Shown here: one piece after another, positions 53,690 to 62,679 of the stretch
Layout: every line of letters starts with the position of its first letter
How positions within the stretch are numbered: the first letter of the stretch is position 1
Assembly: GCA_011525665.1 (NCBI GenBank)
Contig: WYAU01000075.1
Coordinates: forward strand, 124,001 to 188,000
Length of the DNA: 64,000 bases
Direction of reading: 5' to 3'
From: Candidatus Brocadia sp.
GTDB lineage: Bacteria > Planctomycetota > Brocadiia > Brocadiales > Brocadiaceae
Position numbers and translations under genes: made by a program
The notes under the pieces: generated by a model
Told to the model about the DNA's origin: nothing
The model's input: the letters and a program-made list of their open reading frames with translations, nothing else
Databases searched by the model: none

Positions 53690-53724
53690 AAAATTCTTCC
53701 GGCTGGGTGTGGGCCATGGAAGAA
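53690..53724 (-). terminator. Intrinsic terminator after flgL
   Basis: On the minus strand TTCTTCC (53724-53718) pairs with GGAAGAA (53700-53694), with a smaller GGC/GCC stem inside the loop. TTTT and then C-rich sequence follow. It lies 46 bases past the flgL stop and separates the flg operon from fliW-csrA. Confidence 0.5.
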
Positions 53725-53769
53725 GGGGGTATAATTTCTTTACAATAATGATAAATTTTGCAACGGGTT

Positions 53770-54681
53770 TTATCGCAAGAAATCGAGGAGGGTCGGTTGA
53801 ATAATTCGCGCGCCGGTTTCAAGCGATGATTGCAGGATATTTTCCTGGTGCTTCAAGTCCATGATCAAAGATGCGATGTCCGCATCTTCCGTGTACGATA
53901 TTAGCTCTTTTAATGCTATTCGTGAGTTTTCAAGGCTATGTGCAGTCAAATCCAGTCTGTTTGCCTTTGCGCCGAATCTGGTGGTCTCAGATAATAAGGT
54001 GTCGGTTGTGGTGTCCAGATCGTTTCTCAGGGATAAAAAGGCTGAAGAATCAAAAGTGTCTGATTCAAGTGCGTCTCTCAAGGATATCAGGGTTGAAAAA
54101 ACCCCGTTGTTTTGAAAGAACGTTCCGCCGGTTATGTTTACCTGGATATAGGTGTTTGGACCTATCTGGTATTTAATTTCTTCATTGTTTCCGTTGTACG
54201 ATACGGAAGATATTTTTCCGTTGCTATCACGTGTGGGTGAAAAGGGGATTGAGGAGGTTTTTGTCCCGGAAAATATATACTGGCCATCGTTATCCATATT
54301 TGAGAATTGCAGGACCGATTCCAGTAATTCATTCAGTTCACCGGCGATGATCCTTCTTTCGGATTGTCCCAGCGTGTCATTTGTAGCCTGCATGGTTAGC
54401 CCTTTTACCTGCGCAAGGATTTCCTGAAGATTTTCCAGGGTATTGAAGGTATAGTTTATTTGCTCCTTTGCCGCTGCCGTGTTATTCAAATATTGCTGAA
54501 ATTGAATTTCCTCCGTCTTTAATCCAAGGATTTTACGCGTGCCTGAGGGGTCATCCGAGGGGCGGTTTATTTGTTTTCCGCTCGAGAGTTTTTCCTGTAT
54601 TTCCTGCAATTTTTTAAAATTGAGATTTATGTTGGAAAGGGTGGTACGGTTTATACTTTCCTGGGTTATTCTGAATGACAT
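53770..54681 (-). CDS. flgL: Flagellar hook-associated protein 3 (FlgL)
   Basis: 303 residues with the flagellin-like N-terminal D0/D1 helix (FRITQESINRTTLSNINLNF) and KLSSGKQINRPSDDPSGT, plus the matching C-terminal coiled-coil helices (ARIALKELISYTEDADIAS). This is the normal size for FlgL, which joins the hook to the filament and is exported by the type III system. SD AGGAG lies before the ATG. It follows flgK by 35 bases and ends the flg operon ahead of a hairpin. Confidence 0.95.
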   Translation of the reverse strand: MSFRITQESINRTTLSNINLNFKKLQEIQEKLSSGKQINRPSDDPSGTRKILGLKTEEIQFQQYLNNTAAAKEQINYTFNTLENLQEILAQVKGLTMQATNDTLGQSERRIIAGELNELLESVLQFSNMDNDGQYIFSGTKTSSIPFSPTRDSNGKISSVSYNGNNEEIKYQIGPNTYIQVNITGGTFFQNNGVFSTLISLRDALESDTFDSSAFLSLRNDLDTTTDTLLSETTRFGAKANRLDLTAHSLENSRIALKELISYTEDADIASLIMDLKHQENILQSSLETGARIIQPTLLDFLR

Positions 54682-54716
54682 GGTTTACTCCTTTCTCATT
54701 ATAATGCCTCTTCGTA

Positions 54717-56678
54717 TTAACCAAAAGAGCTTAATAATCTCTCAACAAGACCGTCAACGATAGAAATATATTTTGCGGAGGCTTGATATGCCTGTTGAAA
54801 TCTTATCAGGTTGACCAATTCTTCATCCGTGGATACTCCGGATATCTCGTCCCTGCGATTACCCAGGCTTGTTTCCAGGGCGGAAAAGCTTTCTTCTGAT
54901 TTATAGGCATTGCTGGATTCTTCTCCCAATGATGATGCAATCTGGTGCAGATAATCCGAGAACGTCGTGTTATCAATGGCGCTGGTATCGTCCTGTAACG
55001 CGGCCAGGCGCAATGCATTCGTATTGTTTCCCTCCTCGGCGGTGGAGGCTGCAATCAGCGACACGTCGCTGCTGATGCCTGAATGCACCTTTATATCAGA
55101 GGCATCGGCTCCGCTGAAGAAGGTATTTATTCCCAATGCAGCCAGCAGATCCGTTGTATCCGAATCGTTTATAACGTCTACGGTAAGTGTGTCTCCCGCG
55201 GTAATAGCGCCGCCGGAAAGTGCAAGGGAAACCCCGTTCCCGACATTGATTATGTTGCCCGGGGTGTAATCACTGCCTACATCCAGCGTTGCTATAATCG
55301 CGCCACTGCTGTCCTTTACCTCAATTTGAAGTCCGGCAGTGCTGCCGATTGTGCCGGTGCCGAGGGCGGTAAAGGTGTAAGTATCGTTGGATTGTCCTGA
55401 GTAAATACCGGAAACGGAAAGCGTAGATGTCCCCAGTGACCCCGGATCAGGGTCTAACGCGTACGAAAAATTATATTGGTAGCCTGAGTCGGCTTTGATG
55501 AGAAGTTTATTGTCCACTATGGATGCTGAAATGTTTGCAAGACCGTCTATGGAGGCCTGGAGGTCGGTGAGGGAATCTGTTGTAACATCCACAGAAATTT
55601 TGTTCTTTGTCACTGCTCCCGTGGTTGTATTGATTACCGTAATATAAATGTCCCCCGAAGAGGGTGTAATGTCCAGTCCGGCAGCATTAAGCGCAGCGGT
55701 GGAGCTCGATACTGCATTGGTTGACAGTATACTGGCGAATCCACCCGATAGTCCCACGCCTTCGCTATGAATGCGATTGACATCCTTTATAAAACCGAAC
55801 GCCAGGGCGTCGAGCTTTTTCTTGTAACTAACAATGGTCTCGTTGTAAAAACCCTGTAATCCTTTTATTTCACCGGTTTTAAAAATGTATTGAGTGTTTT
55901 TACTCGCGGAATTTATGATAGTGATGGCTCCCGATGCATCTACTTCGGAAGTGATGGTTGTAGAACGGGTGCCGGATACGAGCGTTCCTCCAGATGTTGC
56001 CACATTCACGATTCCATTATCCTGGGTGATAATGGTGATATTGATCAACTTGCTGAGATCGAGGAGCAACGCCTCCCGCTTATCTAAAAGATCATTTGAT
56101 TCGATGCCTTTCACGTTAAGGGCGGAGATTTGTTTATTGATATTCGCTATGTTTGCCGTCAGATTATTGACGTCTGATATTTTGCTTTCTATGCTTTGTT
56201 TTACAAAGAGTTTCATCTGGTTCAGTTCATTTACTGTCCTGTGAAAGGTGTCTGTAAGGGTATTGGCTTTTTCCAAAAGGGTTGCACGGGAGCTTATATT
56301 CTGCGTGTTTTGTGAAAGATCGTTTATGCCTCTGAAAAAGGATGCCATCGCATTGTTTAAGCTGGCTTCTGAAGTTTCATTGAAAACGGTTTCCAGTTCT
56401 CTGAGGTACTGGCTTTCTATGGATGCCTTGCCAAGGGACGATGAAATATCCCTCAAGCGGCTGTTGAGGTAGTCGTCTTTGTGTCTGATGATCTTTGCAA
56501 TTTCTACGCCCTGTCCAATAGTGCCTGCGGTCGTCATCACCGGCAGTCGTGTGGCCATGATGGTAGACTGTCTTGTGTAGCCTTTTGTGTTTGAGTTTGA
56601 AATATTGTGAGCCGTGACCAGCATGGCGCGCTGGGCGGCTAATATTCCGCTTAAACCGATTTGTAAGTCAGAAGACAT
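54717..56678 (-). CDS. flgK: Flagellar hook-associated protein 1 (FlgK)
   Basis: 653 residues, longer than the ~550 of enteric FlgK. Conserved ends are present: LQIGLSGILAAQRAMLVTAH / NISNSNTKGYTRQ at the N-terminus and NLIRFQQAYQASAKYISIVD at the C-terminus. The extra length is in the exposed middle domain (about 320-530), rich in Ser, Thr, Gly and Ala. Such a domain is a common site for O-glycosylation, so it could be an acceptor for the glycan genes nearby (inference). SD GAGGAG lies 9 bases before the ATG. Confidence 0.95.
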   Translation of the reverse strand: MSSDLQIGLSGILAAQRAMLVTAHNISNSNTKGYTRQSTIMATRLPVMTTAGTIGQGVEIAKIIRHKDDYLNSRLRDISSSLGKASIESQYLRELETVFNETSEASLNNAMASFFRGINDLSQNTQNISSRATLLEKANTLTDTFHRTVNELNQMKLFVKQSIESKISDVNNLTANIANINKQISALNVKGIESNDLLDKREALLLDLSKLINITIITQDNGIVNVATSGGTLVSGTRSTTITSEVDASGAITIINSASKNTQYIFKTGEIKGLQGFYNETIVSYKKKLDALAFGFIKDVNRIHSEGVGLSGGFASILSTNAVSSSTAALNAAGLDITPSSGDIYITVINTTTGAVTKNKISVDVTTDSLTDLQASIDGLANISASIVDNKLLIKADSGYQYNFSYALDPDPGSLGTSTLSVSGIYSGQSNDTYTFTALGTGTIGSTAGLQIEVKDSSGAIIATLDVGSDYTPGNIINVGNGVSLALSGGAITAGDTLTVDVINDSDTTDLLAALGINTFFSGADASDIKVHSGISSDVSLIAASTAEEGNNTNALRLAALQDDTSAIDNTTFSDYLHQIASSLGEESSNAYKSEESFSALETSLGNRRDEISGVSTDEELVNLIRFQQAYQASAKYISIVDGLVERLLSSFG

Positions 56679-56691
56679 TTTCCCGTTCTCC

Positions 56692-57192
56692 TCAGATTTC
56701 CGTATCGATTAAAACCATCGGCATTTCATTCTCTTTGATTTTTCCGGTGTAATGGTATACTGGGTATTGAAACGCAGGGGGGCAGAATATCTTTATGATA
56801 TCTTCCGTAATCTCAAGCGAATAGTGCGTAAGGGTGGCATTGGCCCGGTTGACCTTCTGGAGTTGCTTTATCGACTGTGTCAATTTGTTTAACTGGCAGC
56901 CGATCTTTTCGCGGCGCGAAGCATCCATCTTATTTATCAAAGACTTCATGGTGGCATTTTTCACGGCTGTGGTGTTATTTTTGCAATAGCGGACTATAAT
57001 GTTTTGTCTTTTTTCTTCAAGGAGGCGGGCGATTTCAGACTGATTCTTTTCCTGGTAAAGAAGTGTCTCCAGTTCTTCAATATTTCCTGATATCAAACAG
57101 CGTTGTTTTGCCTTTGCAGTTTCTAGCAGTTCATCGTAAATGATCGATATTCGGTCAAAAGTTTCAGATAATTCGTCTAACAAGGTATTCAT
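56692..57192 (-). CDS. flgN: Flagellar export chaperone FlgN
   Basis: 166 residues, helical, with the FlgN-family layout: a long heptad-like N-terminal helix (LSETFDRISIIYDELLETAK), a basic middle and a conserved late segment LTQSIKQLQKVNRANATLT. FlgN is the cytoplasmic chaperone of FlgK and FlgL before export, which fits its place between flgJ and flgK. The start ATG overlaps the flgJ stop by 4 bases. FlgN sequences diverge strongly, so part of the call rests on position. Confidence 0.82.
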   Translation of the reverse strand: MNTLLDELSETFDRISIIYDELLETAKAKQRCLISGNIEELETLLYQEKNQSEIARLLEEKRQNIIVRYCKNNTTAVKNATMKSLINKMDASRREKIGCQLNKLTQSIKQLQKVNRANATLTHYSLEITEDIIKIFCPPAFQYPVYHYTGKIKENEMPMVLIDTEI

Positions 57193-57650
57193 GATGGATT
57201 AACTCCCGTGGTATCTTTTTCGTTGTTTCCCCGGACGCACTCATTTGCGTCTGTCTTTTTTCCCTCGCGTATGATGTTTTTGTCCCTGGTCAGAAAAAGT
57301 GCGTTTTGTGGCTTTCCGGCAATTTCTTTCTCGTGCATCAGTTGTTTATAAATTACCGATGCAACCCCGAAGCCTCCTTTGGAAACGATGTCGTGTGCAA
57401 GGGCGGTGTGCATCATTTCAGTGTAGGTCTCCATTCCTGCAGTGTTTTCGTCGAACAAGCCTGATTTTGGTATCGTTTTCCACATGGCATCGATGACGAA
57501 GTTAACAAGAATTGATTCGAAGTCCTGTGACGCCTTCTGCAGAGAATGCGCTGTATTATTTGTGGCCTCCCCCTGGCGGAGATTTTTGATTGTTTCAGCC
57601 GAAGAAGGCTGAGAAAGGAGCAATGGGTTTATTGCCGAATAATTTTCCAT
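57189..57650 (-). CDS. flgJ: Rod-binding protein FlgJ, N-terminal domain only
   Basis: 153 residues from the ATG at 57650, with GGAG 6 bases upstream. In-frame ATGs farther upstream (57662, 57707) lack this SD. The FlgJ rod-binding domain is present (QDFESILVNFVIDAMWKTIP, SGLFDENTAGMETYTEMM, AHDIVSKGGFGVASVIYKQL). The C-terminal muramidase domain of enteric FlgJ is absent, as in many non-proteobacteria, so peptidoglycan opening must be done by another enzyme. It overlaps flgN by 4 bases. Confidence 0.9.
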   Translation of the reverse strand: MENYSAINPLLLSQPSSAETIKNLRQGEATNNTAHSLQKASQDFESILVNFVIDAMWKTIPKSGLFDENTAGMETYTEMMHTALAHDIVSKGGFGVASVIYKQLMHEKEIAGKPQNALFLTRDKNIIREGKKTDANECVRGNNEKDTTGVNPS

Positions 57651-57707
57651 GGCGAACTCCATCGTGTAAAAAATTGTTCGAAAAGTGAAGGGTATTAAGA
57701 AAAGCAC

Positions 57708-58832
57708 TTACATAAGGATAAGTTCCGCGTGAAGGGCTCCGGCCTTTTTGATTGCCTGGAATATAGAGATCAAATCCCGGGGTGTTACCCCCAACACATT
57801 AAGAGCACGTGCGACATCGGATATCGTCACTCCCTCCTGGATTACGTTTAATTTTTTCTCTTCTTCTGTTACTTGAATATCCGTCCTGGGTACTTCGGTT
57901 GTTTGACCGGATGACAATGCTCCGGGTTGTGAAACCTCGGTTCTTTCATTAATGGTGATACTTAAATTCCCGTGTGCAATAGCAACCGTTGATATACGGA
58001 CATTTTCACCGGCAACGATTGTTCCCGTGCGTTCGTTGATAATGACCCTGGCAATACTGTCCGGCTTAACATACAATTCTTCAATATTTGCCACAAATCG
58101 TATAATGGAATCCTCCGATTGAAAATCTTTTGGAGGCATTATTGTAACGACGGCAGCGTCTTTTGCCCGTGCTGTGTTGGGGTAGAAATTATTAATTACT
58201 TCTACCAATCGGCTCGCAGTAGTAAAATCAGGGTCTCGGAGAACCACGCTTAATGACGCACCATACAAAACGGACGATTGTATCTCTTTTTCTACAATGG
58301 CGCCGTTTGAGAGATATGCCGTCGTGGATATATTTTTGCGGAGGGATTGGGCCTGGCCTTCCACGTTGTATCCGCCAATGGATACAGGTCCCTGTGCCAC
58401 CGCGTATACCTCATTGTCCGCGCCCTGTAATGCCGTTTGGAGCAGGACGCCTCCTTCGAGGCTTTTCGCATCGCCAAGAGAAGAAACGACAACGTCAAGT
58501 TTGTCCCCCGGTCTTGCAAAGGCCGGAATATTAACGGTGACCATAACCGCAGCAATGTTTTTTGACAAAAAATCTGAATCCGATATGAGTACCCCCAATT
58601 TTTGGAAAATATTTACGGCCAGCTGTCGTGTAACCCTGAATATCTGGCTATCTCCGCTTCCCTGAAGTCCCACGACAAGTCCGTATCCATAAAGCTGATT
58701 GTCGCGAACGCCCTGCACGTAGGCTATATCCTTGATTCGAACGGCTGCTTGCGTATATTTGCAAAGCGATGTCATCAACAGGGAGGCTACGATAACGAAT
58801 GCAACCACACGGCACTGAATGATTGTGTTCAT
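57708..58832 (-). CDS. flgI: Flagellar P-ring protein FlgI
   Basis: 374 residues from the ATG at 58832, which has AAGGT about 7 bases upstream. An ATG at 58853 adds 7 residues without an SD. A Sec signal peptide (VVAFVIVASLLMTSLCKYTQA) precedes VRIKDIAYVQGVRDNQLYGY and GYGLVVGLQGSGDS, the P-ring signature. The C-terminal segment GVTPRDLISIFQAIKKAGAL is also conserved. FlgI assembles in the periplasm around the rod. It lies 24 bases past flgH. Confidence 0.95.
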   Translation of the reverse strand: MNTIIQCRVVAFVIVASLLMTSLCKYTQAAVRIKDIAYVQGVRDNQLYGYGLVVGLQGSGDSQIFRVTRQLAVNIFQKLGVLISDSDFLSKNIAAVMVTVNIPAFARPGDKLDVVVSSLGDAKSLEGGVLLQTALQGADNEVYAVAQGPVSIGGYNVEGQAQSLRKNISTTAYLSNGAIVEKEIQSSVLYGASLSVVLRDPDFTTASRLVEVINNFYPNTARAKDAAVVTIMPPKDFQSEDSIIRFVANIEELYVKPDSIARVIINERTGTIVAGENVRISTVAIAHGNLSITINERTEVSQPGALSSGQTTEVPRTDIQVTEEEKKLNVIQEGVTISDVARALNVLGVTPRDLISIFQAIKKAGALHAELILM

Positions 58833-58856
58833 GGTGGATACCTTGTTTTTCATAAT

Positions 58857-59489
58857 TTAAAATGGCCACACGGCTTCATAGATCCGATTCCACCATCCCC
58901 GTTTTCCCGCACGCGTCAAAAACCCTTTTCCCTCAAGCGTAATATTGGCATTTGCAATTGATGACGATTGAATCACATTGCCGATACTGATGTCGATAGG
59001 CCGCACTATTCCCGATACCTTGATGTTATATTTTTCACCATTGATATTGACGTCACGATTCCCTTCAATAATCAAATTTCCATTAGCCAGTATTTCTGTG
59101 ACAACGGCAGTAAGCTCTAAACTGATATTGCGGTTGCTCTCATAGGCTCCTTTGCCGCTAAAACTATGATTCGTATCAGCCGAAAAATTGGGTAAATAGC
59201 CGCTCGTATCTCCCAGCGGTTTTGTAAAGAAGTTTGTGGTATCTACTTTAACGCTATGGCTTTTCTTGCTATCTGCGCTGGAATCTTCTACTCCTGTAAT
59301 TTCTGTTGATTCATTGATTCGCACCGTTACAATGTCTCCGATTCCTCTTGCCCTGTTATCGTTGAACAGGTTTGTGTTCAGCGTCACCCGTTTTTTCCAG
59401 ATCGATTCGGCCTGAAGGTTGTTGCTTGTGGCTAACAGCGCCAGGCTTACAATAAGATACGTGAGAGCCTTTTGCCGGAAAAACAACAT
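58857..59489 (-). CDS. flgH: Flagellar L-ring protein FlgH, without lipobox cysteine
   Basis: 210 residues from the ATG at 59489, which starts a signal peptide (ALTYLIVSLALLATSNNLQA). The frame is open back to 59585, but that extension is not signal-like. Core motifs: NLFNDNRARGIGDIVTVRIN, ANGNLIIEGNRDVNINGE and VSGIVRPIDISIGNVI. Classic FlgH is a lipoprotein with a cysteine right after the signal peptide. This protein has no cysteine at all, so it cannot be lipidated in the standard way. It should form the outer-membrane ring above FlgI. Confidence 0.93.
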   Translation of the reverse strand: MLFFRQKALTYLIVSLALLATSNNLQAESIWKKRVTLNTNLFNDNRARGIGDIVTVRINESTEITGVEDSSADSKKSHSVKVDTTNFFTKPLGDTSGYLPNFSADTNHSFSGKGAYESNRNISLELTAVVTEILANGNLIIEGNRDVNINGEKYNIKVSGIVRPIDISIGNVIQSSSIANANITLEGKGFLTRAGKRGWWNRIYEAVWPF

Positions 59490-59596
59490 TATTTTCTCAA
59501 TTTTTTTTGTCCCTTTTCCCGGGAGGGGAAAGGCGGAGGGGATAATGTGAGTATGGCTGAACTGGGTTGTGATTGTGCGTTCCATAAGTTACTTCC

Positions 59597-60568
59597 TTAA
59601 AAAACGATCTTGACTGAGGTCGAATCCTCTACCCTGCCGTAGAGTTCTTTATTCGAATCGATGTTTTTTATTCTGATGATCTTCCCTGAATAGCCATCTT
59701 CCTTTGCCACTCCTTTTGTTACTACATGAAGATTTCCTGTTTGAATAAAAATTTTGATGAATTCACCCTTTTTTATGACAGGGGGATTGTCCACTATCTC
59801 TGCGGTGATTGGTGTATTGGGCAAGATCGGATGTATGGCGCGTTTTCCCCGGAGGTCTTCAACACTGTTAAAGGCCAATCCGGCAAGCTTTGTCGTTTCC
59901 ATTCTTCTTATCACAAGGTTATCCGTACACAGGATATCATTTCTGTCTATTTTTCTCTTGGAAGTAACAATGTCTTCGTACAACCGGATATGAAAGAATA
60001 CTGGTATCTTCAGGTGCTGTTTATCATTAACGAATATATGAACAATAAGTTGCACGTTGCCTCTGTCTTTATTGGCATCAATTTGTGATACCTCCAGACG
60101 GATGATTCCCTCATTTGCGGGTAATAATTTGTCCCTGGGAGGCCTGTCGGATTCGATAATTATTTCACGATCAGGATGATTCAGTCTGGCCTGAAGATAT
60201 TCTTTTGCTTTTTTTAAGATGTATTCTCCCGGAATGGTTATTGACTCAACGGAGACCAATGAAGATGTTGTACTGCCGTAAGCAATATCGTTCACATTGA
60301 TGCCTTCGTCTATAAGACGCGCATTAATGATATCCCGTTCTATTTTCCTGACGTTGCCAGGCCATGGGGTGTTTCCGATGAGAATACCGCTGATCCTTTC
60401 CACAAGGGAAGGATCAGCGCATGAGACGGATGCAATATCTCCCACGGTTATTTGCTTTTCGGGCAGGGTTACCCTATCCTTGACTTCGATGGCAATTTTT
60501 CCGCCCATTGCGGCATGTAAGGCGAAGAAGATTGCCAGAGGTAAAGGTATGAAAAAATGCAATTTCAT
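59597..60568 (-). CDS. flgA: Flagellar P-ring chaperone FlgA
   Basis: 323 residues from the ATG at 60568 with GGAG 7 bases upstream. The frame is open to 60667, but that part is not signal-like. A signal peptide (MKLHFFIPLPLAIFFALHAA) is followed by repeated SAF-type domains, with ITVGDIASVSCADP and a C-terminal IQTGNLHVVTKGVAKEDGYS and IRIKNIDSNKELYGRV typical of FlgA. FlgA is the periplasmic chaperone for P-ring assembly. It lies between flgG and flgH, with an inverted repeat upstream. Confidence 0.92.
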   Translation of the reverse strand: MKLHFFIPLPLAIFFALHAAMGGKIAIEVKDRVTLPEKQITVGDIASVSCADPSLVERISGILIGNTPWPGNVRKIERDIINARLIDEGINVNDIAYGSTTSSLVSVESITIPGEYILKKAKEYLQARLNHPDREIIIESDRPPRDKLLPANEGIIRLEVSQIDANKDRGNVQLIVHIFVNDKQHLKIPVFFHIRLYEDIVTSKRKIDRNDILCTDNLVIRRMETTKLAGLAFNSVEDLRGKRAIHPILPNTPITAEIVDNPPVIKKGEFIKIFIQTGNLHVVTKGVAKEDGYSGKIIRIKNIDSNKELYGRVEDSTSVKIVF

Positions 60569-60665
60569 GATAAATCTCCATCGTTCATCAAATGCTTTCG
60601 CAGATATATGGTAAAAGAGAAAGAAAGTATGACATATCACCCTGTATAAGACGTTTCCTCTATTC

Positions 60666-60722
60666 ACCTTACTTCATTGCCTTCCTTAGAGGGCAAGGGG
60701 CAGAAGATGGATGAAGTGAGGT
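60666..60722. repeat. Large imperfect palindrome between flgG and flgA
   Basis: Arms ACCTTACTTCAT (60666-60677) and ATGAAGTGAGGT (60711-60722) pair over 12 bases with one wobble. An inner TTGCC/GGCAA stem sits in the loop. It lies 10 bases past the flgG stop and about 100 bases before the flgA start. There is no T tract. A processing or attenuation structure, or a dispersed palindrome, is possible. Confidence 0.5.
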
Positions 60723-60731
60723 CTTGCTGCG

Positions 60732-61511
60732 CTACGTCATATTGTTAATGGTAGACAACATCTCGTCGCTGGCCTTTATTGCCCTGGAATTAATTTCGTA
60801 AGCGCGCTGGGCTGTGATGAGGTTAACAAGTTCTGTGACGGTTTCGACATTGGAATTTTCAAGGGCTCCCTGATAAATCTCGCCGGTTCCTTGTTCACCG
60901 GGCACCGAAACTACGGGGGCACCTGATGCGACAGTTTCCGCATACATATTTCTTCCAAGACTATCCAGGCCTGCCGGGTTAGGAAAATTCGCCAGCATAA
61001 TTTGTCCGACATTCTGAAGGGTGTTATCGGAGCCCTTTATGAATACAGTTCCATCCGTTCCAATCGAAATTTCTTTGGCGTCCTGAATGGTGATACTCGG
61101 CGTCAATGGCAAGCCCTCGGTTGTAACTATTTCTCCCTTGCTGTTCAATTCAAATGCGCCATCCCTTGTATAAGCAATAGTGCCGTCCGGCCGGCTGATT
61201 TGAAAGAAACCATTTCCCTGAATGGCAAGGTCCATGGTTCGGTTGGTGGTCTGTTGATTTCCCTGGGTGAATACCTTTGAGGTTGAAATGGGCCTTACAC
61301 CACCACCCATCTGGATGCCCGAAGGTATCTCGAAGCCTTGTGCAGATTCAGAACCGGCGATAAATTTCTTTTCGTAGAGAAGGTCCTGGAAATTGACCTG
61401 GCTTCTTTTGAATCCGGTAGTATTGATGTTCGCTAAATTATTTGAGACATTATCTAAGAATAACTGTTGAGCCTTCATGCCCGTAGCAGCTGTATATAAT
61501 GCCCTTATCAT
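60732..61511 (-). CDS. flgG: Flagellar distal rod protein FlgG
   Basis: 259 residues, the usual FlgG length. The N-terminal rod motif is MIRALYTAATGMKAQQLFLD followed by NVSNNLANINTTGFKRSQ. The middle has GGGVRPISTSKVFTQGN and MDLAIQGNGFFQI. The C-terminus NVETVTELVNLITAQRAYEI is conserved across axial proteins. It builds the distal rod and is exported by the flagellar type III apparatus. SD AAGGAGA lies 5 bases before the ATG. Confidence 0.96.
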   Translation of the reverse strand: MIRALYTAATGMKAQQLFLDNVSNNLANINTTGFKRSQVNFQDLLYEKKFIAGSESAQGFEIPSGIQMGGGVRPISTSKVFTQGNQQTTNRTMDLAIQGNGFFQISRPDGTIAYTRDGAFELNSKGEIVTTEGLPLTPSITIQDAKEISIGTDGTVFIKGSDNTLQNVGQIMLANFPNPAGLDSLGRNMYAETVASGAPVVSVPGEQGTGEIYQGALENSNVETVTELVNLITAQRAYEINSRAIKASDEMLSTINNMT

Positions 61512-61638
61512 ATTAATCTCCTTTTACCTGGTATTATGCCTGTATCGGTTATTTACTGTGTTATTCGTATTTTTCAAACGTCTAAATCCTTATGCATCCT
61601 CATAGTTCGTTCTTATTTGCCCATGTGCTTATGTGCTG

Positions 61639-62367
61639 TTATGTTGCAAGTTTAATGAGTTTTTTTAGCGTTTCATCGATGGAGTTTGTGACCTTATAGC
61701 CAGACTGATAGCCTCTCATATTGGCTATCATGTTGACCATTTCGTCTATCGCATTTACGTTTGACTGTTCCCGAAAGCGGTGTGCTATTTTAAAATCCGT
61801 TGAATCTTCCGGTTCTTGCGCATTATCAGACAGCTTATAAGCGCATCCCACGGTGGGTTCGAGAGTGGCCGGGTCAGCCACTGTAACAACTTTAATCTTT
61901 CCGATTTCCTTGCCGCCGGCAGAAATACCCCCATCTTCTTTGACCGTAATGTCTTTTGCATTTCGAGGGAGCTGTATTTCTCCGCCCTTGCCAAGGAGAT
62001 ACCATCCCTCGGGTGTGACGATCTTCATGTCCCGTGACAGCATAAATTGCCCTTTTTTTGTATAACGAACGCCATCATTTGCTTTTACCACAAAAAATCC
62101 ATTTCCCTTTATTGCAATATCAAGATCGCTGCCGGTGTATTCCAAAGCACCTTGAGAAAAATCCGTGGCAATGGTTCCTAAACTGCTTCCGACACCACGG
62201 GCGGTATTTTGACCTTTTTTTTGTGCAGCCGTTACATAGGACTGAAAAACAGCGACATTTTTCTTAAACCCAGTGGTGTTAATATTCGCCAGATTCCGTG
62301 CAATGACTGCCTGGTAATCTCCCTGACTGACCATACTGGATGCGCCTGTATAAAGCCCTACAATCAT
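61639..62367 (-). CDS. flgF: Flagellar basal-body rod protein FlgF
   Basis: 242 residues from the ATG at 62367, preceded by GGGG about 6 bases upstream. The frame is open to 62469, but the rod motif MIVGLYTGASSMVSQ begins exactly at this ATG. NLANINTTGFKKNVAVFQSY, LDIAIKGNGFFVV and the C-terminal MVNMIANMRGYQSGYKV are the axial-protein signatures. FlgF is the proximal rod homologue of FlgG, and position and length favour FlgF. It lies between flgE and flgG. Confidence 0.88.
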   Translation of the reverse strand: MIVGLYTGASSMVSQGDYQAVIARNLANINTTGFKKNVAVFQSYVTAAQKKGQNTARGVGSSLGTIATDFSQGALEYTGSDLDIAIKGNGFFVVKANDGVRYTKKGQFMLSRDMKIVTPEGWYLLGKGGEIQLPRNAKDITVKEDGGISAGGKEIGKIKVVTVADPATLEPTVGCAYKLSDNAQEPEDSTDFKIAHRFREQSNVNAIDEMVNMIANMRGYQSGYKVTNSIDETLKKLIKLAT

Positions 62368-62679
62368 GAGTGCCCCCGTATAAAGAAAACGACAGATTAA
62401 TTTGTTTACCTTGAGAGCAATCCTGATACCAAAGAGGCAAACGGGCGTCTTTAATATATTTTTTTCCATAACATTCCTTTTGACAATAAGTTCTATTTGT
62501 TAGTGACGGCATACAAAACAGATCAAAAAGAATTTATGAAATACAGGTGAGTAAATATTTCATGGTGGCTTGAATAAATTTTCCCATCACTCGTATGGAC
62601 GTTTAAAAAATTTACATGAAAAACCATGAATAAGGAAAGGGATTTAGGTGTGATGTAAAAAGGCAGATAAAAGATTTTT

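Noticed and set aside
59505-59585. Longer N-terminus for FlgH from the ATG at 59585, and a hairpin at about 59512-59533 as a terminator
   Set aside because: The added residues precede an evident signal peptide starting at 59489. The hairpin is followed by A residues on the transcript, not U.
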